Shown one piece after another: positions 22,115 to 34,356 of a stretch of 64,000 nt of DNA (positions are counted from its first letter, which is position 1; each line of letters opens with the position of its first letter). A program made the translations under genes and the position numbers. Location of the stretch: NCBI GenBank assembly GCA_905178155.1, contig CAJINV010000008.1, positions 3,460,013-3,524,012 on the forward strand. The letters run 5' to 3'. This stretch comes from Amoebophrya sp. A120 (Eukaryota > Sar > Dinophyceae > Syndiniales > Amoebophryaceae). The notes beneath the pieces are model-generated. The model ran no database searches, was not told the origin of the DNA, and saw nothing but the letters and a program-made list of their open reading frames with translations.

Positions 22115-23308
22115 GCTATTGCTGCGGGAAGGGTACCATGTGTGGAAGCGGCTAGTTCGTGTTTTGCACGTAGCAGCATTTTTTTTGGGACAAGATAAAG
22201 GTCATAAAAATCGTATAGTAGAGGGTGTAGTATTTCGTTGACGCTTGTTCAAGTAGCCTCTGCTGCAGTTCCAACTCCATAGTAAGTATAGTTCTATGAG
22301 CCCGTAGTCAAAGTCAGAGTTGTAAAATCTGTATAATCGGTTTTCTGACTCTTCATAAGCATAACAAGGGCAGCTTTCTGTCATTCCTTGTCAAGATGTG
22401 TCTGTATAGGATTTAGATGAACAGGAATACAAAGTGCATCGGAGTCGGTCTTTTTCGAAGACATTCCGATTATTCACTTCGTATTCTAGTAATCAAGACT
22501 CGCTCCTTGCTATTTTCAGGTCGTCGGTGGTGGAGGTGTGAATCTCCTCCGTCGTGCAAGAAAGAGCCGATTTGATTTCATCTACGCATATTTTATTTGG
22601 GCTAATTCGTACTACAGCAGTTTCTGCACGCGACAGCGGTGCTTTCTCCGTTTTGATATACAAAATGGTATTACTTGACACACCTTTGTCCTCCCAATTC
22701 AAAGTGTAATAAGTAGATTCTTTCTTCAAATAAATGCATCCTGTTGCAGTATAGTATGAGCAACTCGTCCACCATCGCTGAAGCACGAGTATCAGGAGGC
22801 TCGGGCATATAAAAAAGCGTGTGTAGGGCTAGAAGCAGGGGTCGGTAGACCAATAAGATTCCAGTTCTACCGGGTGAAATAAAGTTGAGTACTTGCATGC
22901 CTAGTTTCATCGTGGACGAGGAAAACGAATGAAATTGTCCCTGCAGCTGTATGATAAAATTACATCCGAATTAGGATAATTCGCAGAACAAATACAGGAA
23001 AAGCCGACGACGCAGTTGTCATGGCAAGAATAGTTCAGTCGAAGTGTGTCCCGTTTATGTGGCATCATTTCCACTCTTCCTGCAGGTCATGGTTCCGAAG
23101 TTTGTGTAGTTAACATTTTCCGCGTCGGTACGTTTTCTACGACTGGAACGCACGTTCTTTCTGTACGTTTTTTCTTTTCCTTCTCGGCGCGACAAGATCA
23201 GAAATCAAAATGAGGAAATCAAAATCACAATCTTCTGAGTGTCTTGTTTTCACAATCTCTGCCTGCTTTTCATGATAGATAGTTTTGATCCGCTGTATTT
23301 CTGTAGGG
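22115..23308. other. intergenic region, no gene seen
   Basis: About 1.2 kb of AT-rich sequence. Short ORFs on both strands lack protein-like composition. No introner, tandem repeat or RNA gene is visible. Confidence 0.5.
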
Positions 23309-24373
23309 ATGGACTCGCTCATCTTCACAACACGTGAAAGAACACATCCAGGCATTGACTCCGGAGGAGGTGCGTTTGGGTCGTCGGCAGGAGCTCTGGG
23401 GCCGGCGAGAAAGACAAATGGATCCGACACGACCAGGGTGGTACCGCTACCACCACAAGCCGGGCCTGAGGAGCTGCAGGAGGAACTACAAGGGTCCTCT
23501 TCTTCCGCACGACAGGCACTTGGTCGTCCCGCACAGGAACCCCGACGACCCAGCGACGACGCGACCAAGGCAGGGGCTGAAGACCTTTCAGCGATGAACG
23601 CGGCACGCAGTACTTTCGAAGAGACTTTGACGCCGTCTCTGGTGGAAGTAGATCATGCACGTACAGAGAACGCAGCAGGTGGACCACCATCAGGCGGATA
23701 CAACCAGGACGAGCGAGCCAATGGCACTGGCTCGATAATATCTTCGAGTGCGAGCTGCGAAGTAAGGCCCGGACCTCCTAGCGCTAGCACGCTTTTGGAA
23801 GATGAAGCAGGCCAGAGTCGGCGTGCAGCTGCACATAATGAGGGTCCTGAACGAGAACCGCAGGAGAGAGAAGCAACAACTTCATCCGAGATGCATGAAG
23901 ACGAGGCTCCATCTTTTCATAAAAAAGCTGCCCCGGTGTTTTCTCACCTCGCGGCCTCTGGGCAGCTCGGAAATTCTAGGGCCGTCAAAGCCAATCCCAC
24001 CGACAAGGAGGAAGTGCTTTTTGCGAAGGTTCTACCTGTTGGCCCCGCGCGTGAGTTCTCTCCGTGTGAGGACGTGGTCGTTGAGTCCGGTCGAAGTGGA
24101 GAAAATGGCTTCACTGATCAACATGTAGATGATCCTTCATGTGTAGAGCAGGAAATAAATGCTAGTGTTGATCAAGGGCAAAAGCGCAAGGCAACGCCGG
24201 ATCTTCAACAGCTTCAAAGCACGACGTGCACCGCCCCGGCTCTTTTCTCCCGTGTGGCACTGGTGGTGAAGCTGCTGGGCGCGTTTGAGTATCCGGTGCA
24301 AAAGAAGCGTACCGTAGTACAGCTCGCGCGAGAAGATGAAATTGCAGCACAGAAATATTACATGCAGCAATAG
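23309..24373 (+). CDS. hypothetical low-complexity ORF upstream of the second two-TM paralog
   Basis: This open frame of 354 residues starts at the ATG opening MDSLIFTTRERTHPG. It is hydrophilic and rich in Glu, Ser, Gly and Pro for most of its length. It has a short hydrophobic, more ordered end (ALFSRVALVVKLLGAFEYPV). It ends 120 bp before the ATG of the two-TM gene and could be its 5' exon, encoding a cytoplasmic tail, or a separate gene. Its counterpart at 18213-18890 sits in the same position relative to paralog 1. Confidence 0.4.
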   Translation: MDSLIFTTRERTHPGIDSGGGAFGSSAGALGPARKTNGSDTTRVVPLPPQAGPEELQEELQGSSSSARQALGRPAQEPRRPSDDATKAGAEDLSAMNAARSTFEETLTPSLVEVDHARTENAAGGPPSGGYNQDERANGTGSIISSSASCEVRPGPPSASTLLEDEAGQSRRAAAHNEGPEREPQEREATTSSEMHEDEAPSFHKKAAPVFSHLAASGQLGNSRAVKANPTDKEEVLFAKVLPVGPAREFSPCEDVVVESGRSGENGFTDQHVDDPSCVEQEINASVDQGQKRKATPDLQQLQSTTCTAPALFSRVALVVKLLGAFEYPVQKKRTVVQLAREDEIAAQKYYMQQ

Positions 24374-24492
24374 CACATCTGCTACGCTATTGCTACCTCG
24401 TATTAATTTTGCAGCATCACAAGAAATTATTTCATTTTTCTTCTCTAGTGCATTTTTTTGTCAGGCCATTTTTTCATGAACTTGCTTTTGCA

Positions 24493-27329
24493 ATGCATAG
24501 TGAGATGAAGATGCGGCTGCTCATCTTGCTGGGCGTGCTTCTCACACTCGGTGGGTACGTGGCTATCGTGGTGTTTGGACAGGCGGTGGGAACGTACAAC
24601 GATCAGAAGTCCGCACTGATGGCGATCGGGAACTTGCTTTCCCTGATCAGCGAAAACTTGGTGGTTGTGTCGCTGATGGAGTGCAGCCTCCACCGGGTGG
24701 CGGTGATGCAGACTCACAATCCGCACGTTCCCTTCAGCAATTACTACACCTGGGGCGACATGTATGGAAGCGTCAGGTTTGAAATCGCCAAAGTTGAAAT
24801 AATTTGTGATGCATGAAATGCATGGCGCGAAATACGTGTGTTGCAGAGCAGGCAAGGGAGGCCGATTGTAAGCCTGTTTTGGGTTAGAGCTCGAGCTGCT
24901 AAAGTAGCATGAGAAAATCAGTCATCTTTGCCTAAACAGCATGACAAACTGGATTTAGGCATCTTCACCAAAAAGATTTAGGCATCACCGCCGGTTGGAA
25001 ACTGGGTTCCAACTGGCATCCATTTTATGCATCACAAACTATTTCAACTTTGACGATTTCAATCCTGACAGTTCCATAACATGCGCACGATCCACGAGGA
25101 GGCGATGCGGACGTCGCGGCACTTGGAAACCGTTCTGCGCGCGGCGGACACCTTTTTTCTGGCGCTGGTGGATGAGTCCGCCGCCGGGTCCCGGGAGTTG
25201 CTGGAGTTTGAGCCGTTGGACGATCCCGAGTTGCGGAATATCGTGCAGCGGGTTCACCAGCGCGTGATGCCCTTGTATTGGGACGCCTGGCACAAGGTCA
25301 TGCTGTCCGCGGATGTGGTCGGCGAAGATTTTGCGGCCTTTCTGGCCGAGGCCCTGCGCAACGCGACTCTGACCGCGAATTACACCACCTCGGTCGACCA
25401 AAATCCCTTCTGCCACAACTTTTCCGCCTCGGCCTTTTCTCTCCTTGTTCCGAGTGCGGCAAATAGTTCGAACACGACAGACGCTTCTTTATTTCCCGGA
25501 GCGGGAGGTGCAGCGCCGATGGTGCTTGCTGACGCATCCCTGCCCGGGCTCCCGGACTTTTGCGAGCTAGCCCAGTCGTTGCACCGGCAGGGGACCGTGA
25601 TCGCGCTCCCCACGGCCGTGCTGGACTTCGGCGCTACGGCCACCGGCGCGGCGGCTTTGTCGCGGATCGCGGATATCCGGGTTTTGATCGTGGAGGTACA
25701 GGACCGGATGAGTGAGGCGATGACGAGGCTGCTGGTCACCCACGTGCTCCGCCTGATTGTGGCCGTGTTGTTGTACGCGGCGGTCTTTTGGAAGTTCCAG
25801 AAGGCCTGGGGCCCCTACGTGCAGTTCTACCGGGATTTGAAGCACACCGCCGCCGACGCCGACCTTACCGTGGAGCAGCTGCGCGACGAACTCGAGCAGG
25901 AGCGGCGCAAGCGCGTCAAGGCCGAGCAGGACTTTGCGGGCCTGCAGCGCGAGTCTGCGGACACTTTTGTCGCTTCTCTCTCGCTGCTCCCGGATCAGTA
26001 CGCCACTACCACAACTTCCTCGAGAAGCAGTCGCGGACAGCACGCGTTTTTTCCTGCCCGAAGCAGCGCAACTTCTGGTGTTCCTCCAGAAAAACACAGT
26101 CTGCAGGTCGTGCTTCAGCTCTCGCCCGTGCTAGTGCAAGCGGCAGCTGGCGATCGTGGCGCGGTTTGTGCGGCGGAAAAAAACCGTAGCTCTGCACAGA
26201 AGCAGGGAGAAACGAAAGCAGATCAGCAACCTTCTTGTTCCGGAGCTAGTACAACAACTACGTCATACCCAAGTACTAGCAGTGGAGTACGAGAAAATGA
26301 GTCTCTTCTTCTTCAGCAAAAAGAGGCTCTACTTCTCGAGCAAGCGTCGCACTGGTCGTCCTGTGGGGGGTCTAGCGCAACAACGGTGGAAACGTACCAT
26401 ATTTCCTTACAACCTGCTCAGGTGTTTTAGCAATCTCAACTGGTCATGCAATAAAGAACCTTAGCTCGCTGCTGTATGGGGTCGCGCATGAACAGCATGA
26501 ATGAACAACATACAGAGATAGATTTGCGCTTGTCGCATCAATGCAAGTTTCGCCGGATTCTGTTCGGGTTCGGCACACCAGAACTTGTCATGCGCATTCC
26601 TGTCAGAGTACGTAGGCGTAGGCCAAATCCGGCGCACTGACTTTTTTTGCATCTTCGAATCGCCGGCATTCTTGGAACATCTGAGCCACCTATACTCCTC
26701 CCCCAGCGTTTTACCCCTGGCGGGCATCTGGCTACTCTGTGCCGAGGACCGAGGCGGCGCGCGGGTATCAAGATGAAAAATCTTTCCCCTCCCCCTATTC
26801 GAAACAAAAATGCTGATGCTGGATTTGAGTACTTACACAAATAATTCCAGTCTTGCACTAAGGGACCGCAGCCAGAGGCCCGGCTTCCTTGCTTGCGAGC
26901 ATTAGGGTCTGGCTTTTCAGCATGGCAAACGCCTGCCCCGTAGGACCAGCATCATGAAAAATCGCTTCTTTCATGCGGCGCGCATCTTCTCTGCCCTTGC
27001 CTTCTTGCACGACAAAGCTGATCGGTGGTCACAAATCTGCGACACATGTTGCCGTTTTGAGTTGTATGGGAAGGGGGGACTTTTCCTCGCAATATCGGAA
27101 AATCGCGGACCACTTGCAAAAGCTCGACATCTCGGACGACGGAAAGTTTCTCACAGACGGGACCGGCTACATGCAGAGAGTGCAGGTGATCTCTGACACA
27201 AGTCTGATCTGGGAGGATCGTGAACTTTGGCTGGACGCGGCGAACGCCAATTTTCTCTACCGCCAGTCGGCCTCCCGAGCTGCGCCGCTGAAATATTGCC
27301 GGTTTTTTAAGAAGCAGGGCATAAGGTAA
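24493..27329 (+). CDS. two-transmembrane coiled-coil protein, paralog 2
   Basis: Exons 24493-24762, 25084-26421, 26609-26761 and 27096-27329 give 664 residues. TM1 lies at residues 5-28 (RLLILLGVLLTLGGYVAIVVF). The ectodomain carries NxT/S sites (NATL, NYTT, NSSNTT). TM2 lies near residue 310 (VLRLIVAVLLYAAVFW), followed by a coiled coil (TVEQLRDELEQERRKRVKAE). A low-complexity part and a C-terminal module (VISDTSLIWEDRELWLDAAN) complete it. Introns 1 and 3 are introners of families D and B; intron 2 fits GT-AG at 26422-26608. The frame is intact, unlike paralog 1, about 5 kb upstream, with which it shares TM2, the coiled coil and the C-terminal module. Probably a tandem duplication. Function unknown. 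Confidence 0.72.
24763..25078 (+). mobile_element. introner element, family D, TSD ACATG
   Basis: This 316-bp unit begins TATGGAAGCGTCAGG and ends CCTGACAGTTCCATA, with inner arms AAAGTTGAAAT and ATTTCAACTTT. ACATG flanks both sides. Excision gives YTWGDMRTIHEEA in frame. Confidence 0.88.
26766..27094 (+). mobile_element. introner element, family B, degraded TSD
   Basis: This 329-bp unit begins TATCAAGATGAAAAATC and ends GACTTTTCCTCGCAATA. The flanks GCGGG and TCGGA agree at 3 of 5 bases. Joining GCG to CGG gives AEDRGGARKIADHL, matching paralog 1 (EEDRNGGGPKISKHL). Confidence 0.7.
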
Positions 27330-28179
27330 TACGTAAGTGCCTGTGCGGTTTTTTTTCAAATGAGTAGTCACTGACTTAAGTAGGAACAAACAGTAATTTT
27401 TTTCAGTATGTAATAGAACCAATCAACGACGTCGATGAATGCGAAAACAAAAAACAAGTTGTGCAAAACACTAGTTTCGTAAACAGCATGAAGTTTCCGG
27501 GAAAATACATGAGGATATAGTATAAAGTGCACCACTTTTAATTATGCATTTGTTTCAGAGACAGACACTTTCTTTCGTTAGCATCAGACGCGACCTAGCG
27601 TCGACCTTCACGGGATAGCGATATTGATAAACATGACCAACGGGTCATCGAACCTCTTTCTCGACTTACTCGCTGCCTCGCGGCTCGTTTCATTGCAGTT
27701 TCGAAAATTGATAATTCTTCGTGACACTCTATCTGCTCGTGCTCGTCACTTGTAAAGCTCGTTTGTAGCACAGCCGAGAAGTATTACTGGAAGATGGAGG
27801 AAGGTGTTCGATTTTGAGGAAGTTTTAGATGGATCACGTTATTCATTCATTCTGCGGAGGAGCTGCACTCACACCGGTGCAATTCCTCCCGTCTCGTTTA
27901 TTATCTCGTAACGTAAGTATTTTGTATATTTGCGAAAATAAAAGAAAAAGTTTCTCTAAGCGACACGGTGTACTCGTCTTGGTACTGTTGACGAGCGACG
28001 GTCTGGTCAAATGCATGGTACAGACGATAGAAGTACTTGCAGTTCAATATAATTTCGTAGCGAAGAAGGAACTCGTCACTTGGGCCTGTTGAACAATAAA
28101 CTTGCAAATAATTAGAAGTGATCTAATTTCGAACGAGTTACATGTCAGTCTGATAGATTCACCATTTTCATCGACAGAG
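27330..28179. other. intergenic region, no gene seen
   Basis: About 850 bp of AT-rich sequence upstream of the kinesin gene. There is no credible ORF, repeat or RNA gene. Confidence 0.5.
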
Positions 28180-31100
28180 ATGTCGTTTTTCCACCCTACT
28201 TCTAACGGTTTGGGGCAGCAACACAAATACACCTCACCCCGTTCGATGTTGCAACTAGCACCAGGACTAGCACCAGCTGCGCCCACGGGTACGGCAGCAC
28301 CGGGTACGACAGCCGCTGTGCATCAGCCCGCTGCTGCCAGCTCCGCCAGGTTCGCGCTTCCAAACGGGAGTCCTGCGCTAGGAAGTAGTACGTCGCAACT
28401 GGTGAAGAGCTCGTACGCGCCGGCGAGTCTTCAGCAGCACTCAACCCCGGTGCCAAATTTTGTGCAGCAGGCTTCGCATCAGCCGATAGCCATGAATCCG
28501 CAGCTGGTGCAGCAATTCCTGGAGAATCCGGGCCAACCGCCAACCGCCGCTGCAGGAGGGACTGCTGGTGTGCCAACTGCGGCCGTCAAATTCAGCTACC
28601 GAAACCATGTTGCTGGTGCGGCGCCTGGTAGCGGGTTTGTGGTTCTTCCAGGTGCGTGTAGTTCAGGAGCTGACTCTGCGGCAATTATCCCTGCAGACGG
28701 CAGCCGACACCAGCCGGCGCGAATCACGCGGAGTGCATCCAGCAAGACAAGTATTTGTGTGTAGGATTCTGGAAGGCACAGCATGCGCCGTGAGTCAACA
28801 TTGCGTGTCTTTGGCTTTGACATTCATGAGACATGACTAATTTTGTGCAAACTTTTATTCTCATCTCAAAGTCTGACCGGTTCCTGTTTTCGTGCAAAAT
28901 TCATTTGCATGCAAAATCAAAAACAGATTTTATTCCCTAGGCGCTTGAAGGAGCAGGTAAAACCAAATTTCTGTTATTTCAGGTGGGAAAGAATATCGAA
29001 CTCGAAACATGACAAAAAAAAGCACATCCACCAAAACCTGCAGGCTCGACGTCGCAAGAGCCTCGGCACGCGCTAACGTCGGGCCGCAGCTCCGCTGGAA
29101 ATGCCAACGCGAGCACAGGAGCAACGGCGTCGCCAGCGAAGAAGATGAAACAAAAGCAGAGCTCACCTTTGAAGACGAAGAGTCAGAAGCACAGCGGAGG
29201 GAAGATGATCAATGTAGGCGAAGATGAGAAAAGAGAACACGAGGATGATGTGCAACATGTTGCCCCACCGGGAACTACTGGTAATCGAATACAACTACCT
29301 CCCCGTAGTTCCCCTGCTGGAGTAGAAAGGGGCGGCGCGGTTCCAGTTTCCGGGCCAGCAGCACGACTCGGGGGCAGCACCATAGGTAGTTCAAGCTCAG
29401 CGTCCACCTCGTCCGCGCAGCAGCAGAATCTGAGCACCCGTCCGCGACGCCCGCCCGTGCGTCGGAACAGCGTCCCCGGACGCCCGACCGCGGAACAGGC
29501 ACAGCTGCTGGTGGCGGGAAACGCGGGCGGAGCGGCGTTTGCAGTGCACCAGCCGATGCAGCCGCAGCACGCACCGCAAGGAGGTGAAGATGAACCCAGT
29601 AACGCCTCTGCTGGTCCACGAGCAGGAGCGCCGTTGCTGTTATACCACCAGCAGCAAAATTCGAACGCGTTCGTGCCCGCCGCTCGCACGACCGGTATCG
29701 TGGGTCACAATCTTAATCTTGGAGCTGGTCCCGGTCAATTACACCAGCTGCACAGCGGACAGGCTTCCTCTGCTGTGGCACCAGGTCAACGTACTTCTTC
29801 CACAGTGCTTGCAGGAGGGGGACCAACGTCTTCGAGCAGCAGTCGGGGAGATTACAGTGTGAACAACGGTAGTGGTGGTCGTGGGGCTGGGGCGGGGGCC
29901 GCGTCGAATATCACGTCGGCACCTTCTGGTACAAATTTTGGAGCAGGAGGTTCTTATATGAGTGGTCATAACTTTCAATACAATCAGTACCAGCACCTGG
30001 CGCCGATGGGACCGCTCCCTCGCCGCTCGGAGAGCAAGCCCGAGCACGTTGTCAGCTTGGAGGAGCACGAGCCGGAAGTGTATGATTTCCGACAGTCCAC
30101 GGGCCGCATCGTGAACAAAACGAACCGAATGCAAAACGACAAAGATGGTGAACCTCGTAGCAGCGACAGTTCCGCAGTGAAGCGCTTCTCCTCCGCGCAG
30201 CCCGCCGTAAGAACGGGGGGAAGCAAGATGAATCGGCATAGCAAGACACCGTACAACTGTGGAGGTACAAGTGTTCTTACAACCGTTCTTACGACGAGCA
30301 GCAGCAGCGGCCGCGGCATGGATCAAGCTGCACTAGGAAATAACGGGTCTGCGCTGATGCCCAGCATGTCTACCCAAGGAGTAAATACTGTAATGTGCTC
30401 CTCTCTGTCCCCTACCACACGACGCACCAGCGACTTCAAAGACTCTGCCATGCTGCACAGTAACCGCGCCAAGAACCACAACTCGTCTACAACTCCGAAC
30501 GGCCAACAGGTACAGCATGCGGGCGGAGGACCAGCGAGCAGCACCAGCAAGACCAATTCGAAATCCAGTGCCAGCCCTGGCGCAGCAGGCGCTACGCGTA
30601 GCTCATCTTCGAGTGGCGCTTCCGCAGCGGCGAGTCACGGAAAGAACCAGAAGGGTGCAAATGCGAACGCGTCGGCGAAGGAGCAAGGGGAGCAGCAGCG
30701 TCAACACAGCAGCGGCTTTTATGTGAACGAAAAAGAGCGAAAGCTTGAGAACGCGCTGCTAAATAAGGAAACGCAGCGGCGGCAGGAGAGGGAGATTGCA
30801 CACCAAAGAATCAACACGCTGCAAATGGAAAACGAAGTCCTGAAGGAAAAACTAGACTGGTACGAGAAAAATTTGCCTCCAGAATACCACCACTTAACAG
30901 CTCAGGTAGCAGCTGTGAGTCAAGTAGGGGATGAGGCTTATTTTCAAGAAGCAGGAGACCACGACCGGCACCAGATCTTGAGCTCAGATTACCAAGGCGG
31001 TGTCTCGTCGCAAGGTGGTTCTGGTTCAGCGCCGTCTTCGAACCAACGGGAGAAGCCTCGGCCCCCGGTGTATCAGGTGTTGAATACCGGTCGGGGCGGC

Positions 31101-33415
31101 AGCGTCGAGCAGAATCAGACACACTCCGCGTCATCTGTACCGTCGAAGAGCAGTAGCAATTCGTCCAGCTCGATGCAACTCCGACCCGCGGAGCAGCGGC
31201 TGCAGGCTGAGTTGCAAGAAGCGTACGGGCAGATTAAGGACTTGGAAGAGAAGTTGCTCATCCAGGCCCGCGAACTGACGATAAAACAGAAGGACTTGGA
31301 GGATCTGCAAGGGAACGTCGCACTGCGGGAGCACCAATCGAGTCAACAGCAGGTAAGAAAAAATCCAGGTGCAGAAGTAGACCACCGAGCTCCATCTTCG
31401 CAAATAAAGCTGTCGAACCAGCTTCGGTTGTTGCAGCGAAAGGTGCAGGTGATGCGCAAGAGCCACGAGCTCTTCAAGGAGGAGATGGTACTGGTGCTGG
31501 CCCAGTTGAAGCCACGACTGAGCATGGCCGCAAGTGGGGTCTCCTCTTCGTCCTCTTCTAGAGGTACTCGAAATACTAGTGCCAACAACATGAACCACGC
31601 AATGGTGACTATGGACCCCGTGGCGAAGTTGGCGCACTTGCTGCAGGACTACCGTCGGCGCTTGCTGAAGGAGCAGAAGGATCGGCGGCGGTTGCACAAT
31701 CTCGTGCAGGAGTTGCGGGGCAATATCCGCGTGTTCTGCCGCGTGCGCCCGTTTCTAGAGTCCGACAGGACCACGCCGGGGACAGTCGGAATAAACGGTG
31801 GCTCTTCATCTTGGCAAGCGACCACGACCATCAATGCGGGTGCTGGCTCTACTTATGCGAGTTCGACGTCTTCGGTGCTCTCCGCCCGCAGCGGCGGTGC
31901 GAACGCCGGCGCGAACTCCAGTATCTACTTGCCCGAGGACTCCATTGACGAGATTCAGCTCTACAACGACTACACACTCACCACGAAAACGTGGCAGTTT
32001 GACCGCGTGTTCAAACCGCAAACGTCCAACGAAGAGGTTTTTGACAACGGTGTTCGAGATCTGGTCACCTCCTGCCTCGACGGCTTCAACATCTGCATTT
32101 TCGCCTACGGACCCACGGGGTCGGGGAAAACGTACTCGATGGCAGGCACGAAGCAGGATCCCGGGATATTCCTGCGCAGCTTCCAGCAGCTCTTCGCCGA
32201 AATTGAGGCGAGGAAGCCGCCGAAGGGAAATTGGAAGTACTGATCAGATAGTGCTTTTTCGCTACAACGCGTACTCCTTTTCCAGCAATTACAATTTGTT
32301 ATCATCTCAGCTGCACGACCCGATTGGATCCTGAGAATCCTACATGCGTTTTGTTTCATATCCTGTATGTAACCTTTTGTGACAAAAGTTTTTGTGCGGT
32401 TCCGCTACTTTTTGTTTTGCAACAAATGATGCGAAAAAATCTTCAAGCTACGGAGGTGTAGTGTTTCTTTGAAACGTGCGTCTGCGGATTGGCTCCCACA
32501 GCCGAAGGGGGCAGAAGAGTGGTCGCAATTTCATCATTCACGCAAAACTTAAACTACAGATATCGGGTGAGCGTGGGCATTTTGGAAGTGTACAATGAGG
32601 AGCTGCGCGACTTGTTGTGCGACAACCCGGCCGACCGCAAGCGGTCCATCAAGATCGATACGTCCTCCGTGTCGAGTGGTGCGGGTCCCTCCTCATCGCA
32701 GCAGCAGCAAACCATGGTGCCGAACCTGACCACGTACGAACTGTCGAACATGCAGGAGGTGTCCCAGGTGCTGGAGATTGGGGAGCAGCAGCGCAAGACG
32801 GGCTGCACCAATCTGAACGAACACTCGTCGCGGTCGCACTACGTCATCCAGGTCTTCGTCGAGGGTTGGGACGTGCTGGCTGGCGGTGTGGAGAAGCAAG
32901 AATTGTTGAAAACTTCTAACACGGGGGCACCATCGTTCACAGCCTCGAGCAGCTCTTCGAACAACCAACGAGCAGCGAACAATGCGCCGTCCAACAGCAA
33001 AGGAACTACCTCTGGTGGTTTATCAACAACCGCCGGCGGGGCGTATTATAACAAGAAGTCGTATTTTTTGTCGAAAATGTGTCTGATCGATTTGGCCGGC
33101 AGCGAGCGGCTGAGCAAGTCCGGCGCCACCGGCGCGCTGCAAAAGGAGACTAAGCTAATCAATAAGTCACTCTCCGCCTTGGGCGACGTTATCTCCGCGC
33201 GGCTGCTGAAAAACACCCACATTCCCTTCCGCAACTCGACACTGACCTACCTGCTGCAAAACTGCCTGTCGGGCGACGCCAAGACCCTGATGCTGCTCCA
33301 GGTGTCCCCCGCGGATGTCGCGGAAACGGCCTGCTCCCTCGCGTTTGGCGCCCGGGTCAACGCGGTGGAAAATAACCATCAGGTCGTGGCGGGAGCGCCG
33401 GCGGTAGACAGATAA
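28180..33415 (+). CDS. C-terminal motor kinesin (kinesin-14 type)
   Basis: Modelled exons 28180-28750, 29044-32236 and 32560-33415 give 1539 residues. Intron 2 is a clean GT-AG intron that restores WKYRVSVGILEVYNEEL; the acceptor of intron 1 could also be 29022. The first thousand residues are Gln/Ser/Ala-rich low complexity, with coiled coil from about residue 740 and again before the motor. The neck ELRGNIRVFCRVRP directly precedes the motor, as in kinesin-14 minus-end motors. Nucleotide-binding motifs are complete: GPTGSGKT (near residue 1212), switch I NEHSSRSH and switch II LIDLAGSE. Two low-complexity inserts interrupt the motor: one after the first strand, one before switch II. No introner is present. 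A role in microtubule cross-linking or the spindle follows from the family. Confidence 0.9.
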
Positions 33416-34356
33416 ATCCTACTTTAGGATAAACCCTTTTGGAGATTTCAACCTTGCCGTGTTTGCGAATAAGGAATCGGATGCTGCTGCACCGTGAGGC
33501 CTCGATTAATATGTTGCGAGGAAGCACAACTTTTCACACTCGATTTGGAGGAAGATCGTATTCTGTTTAGATGAAGACCACTCGTCTATTTGTTCACCCG
33601 TGAGAAATGCTTACCGTGCAGCTCCAGGCAGTGCGAAGGATGAAATTACAGATGGATCCGAATGTAAGTTGAAAAATGACGATCTCAAGGACTCATATGG
33701 ATCATGTGGAAGACGCATAAGAGCGCGATCACGGCGGTTTTTATGGAGCGGTCAGCAGCGTACACGTACTTCTCAGGTCATGGCTCTTGACCTGCGAATG
33801 CGATCGAAATGTTGATCGAGCTTTTGTCAGCGGCACGACAAACGTGAGGAGGTCCTAGATCCTAGAAAGATCCCAAACTCTTCTCTCGTACACGATCGCA
33901 TTCTTTCATAATTTCTCGTGCTGGGTTCGCGTGATAACGTGCACCCTACTTTTATCGCACGTCATTGTCTACTACTACGCTTCTGTGCTCAAAAAGGTGA
34001 TACCTAAATGCCAACCATCAATAACAAATGACAGCGGCACCTTCAGATTGAGCTAGAGATTTACATTTCCGATATAGAAAGAAAATCATGACTCAGCTTC
34101 GACTTTGTAGTCGTGTACGTAGATGGACGCAGTTTCATCTACTTTTGTAGTCGTGTAAAGTTGAAGACGAAAATTTCAATCCCCATAATGCGCTTGCCAC
34201 GGTCCCCAGTGGTCCCCAGTTGTAGTCCCGCAGCGCCGTTTCCTGTCCACGTCCCACAAGGCCACGTGCTGCTTAGCTTGAAATAGGAGAAACGCCAAGC
34301 GGGGAGCGCGTTGTGGAAGAAAAGTCGTGGAGCTCTACCATTGCACACCAGATAAA
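33416..34356. other. intergenic region, no gene seen
   Basis: About 940 bp between two + strand genes. A short + strand ORF near 33600-33815 has no recognisable features. No introner or repeat. Confidence 0.5.

Noticed and set aside
26150-26650. An introner in paralog 2 between the coiled coil and the C-terminal module
   Set aside because: I could not find matching TAT/ATA ends or a duplication. A GT-AG intron at 26422-26608 explains the frame better.
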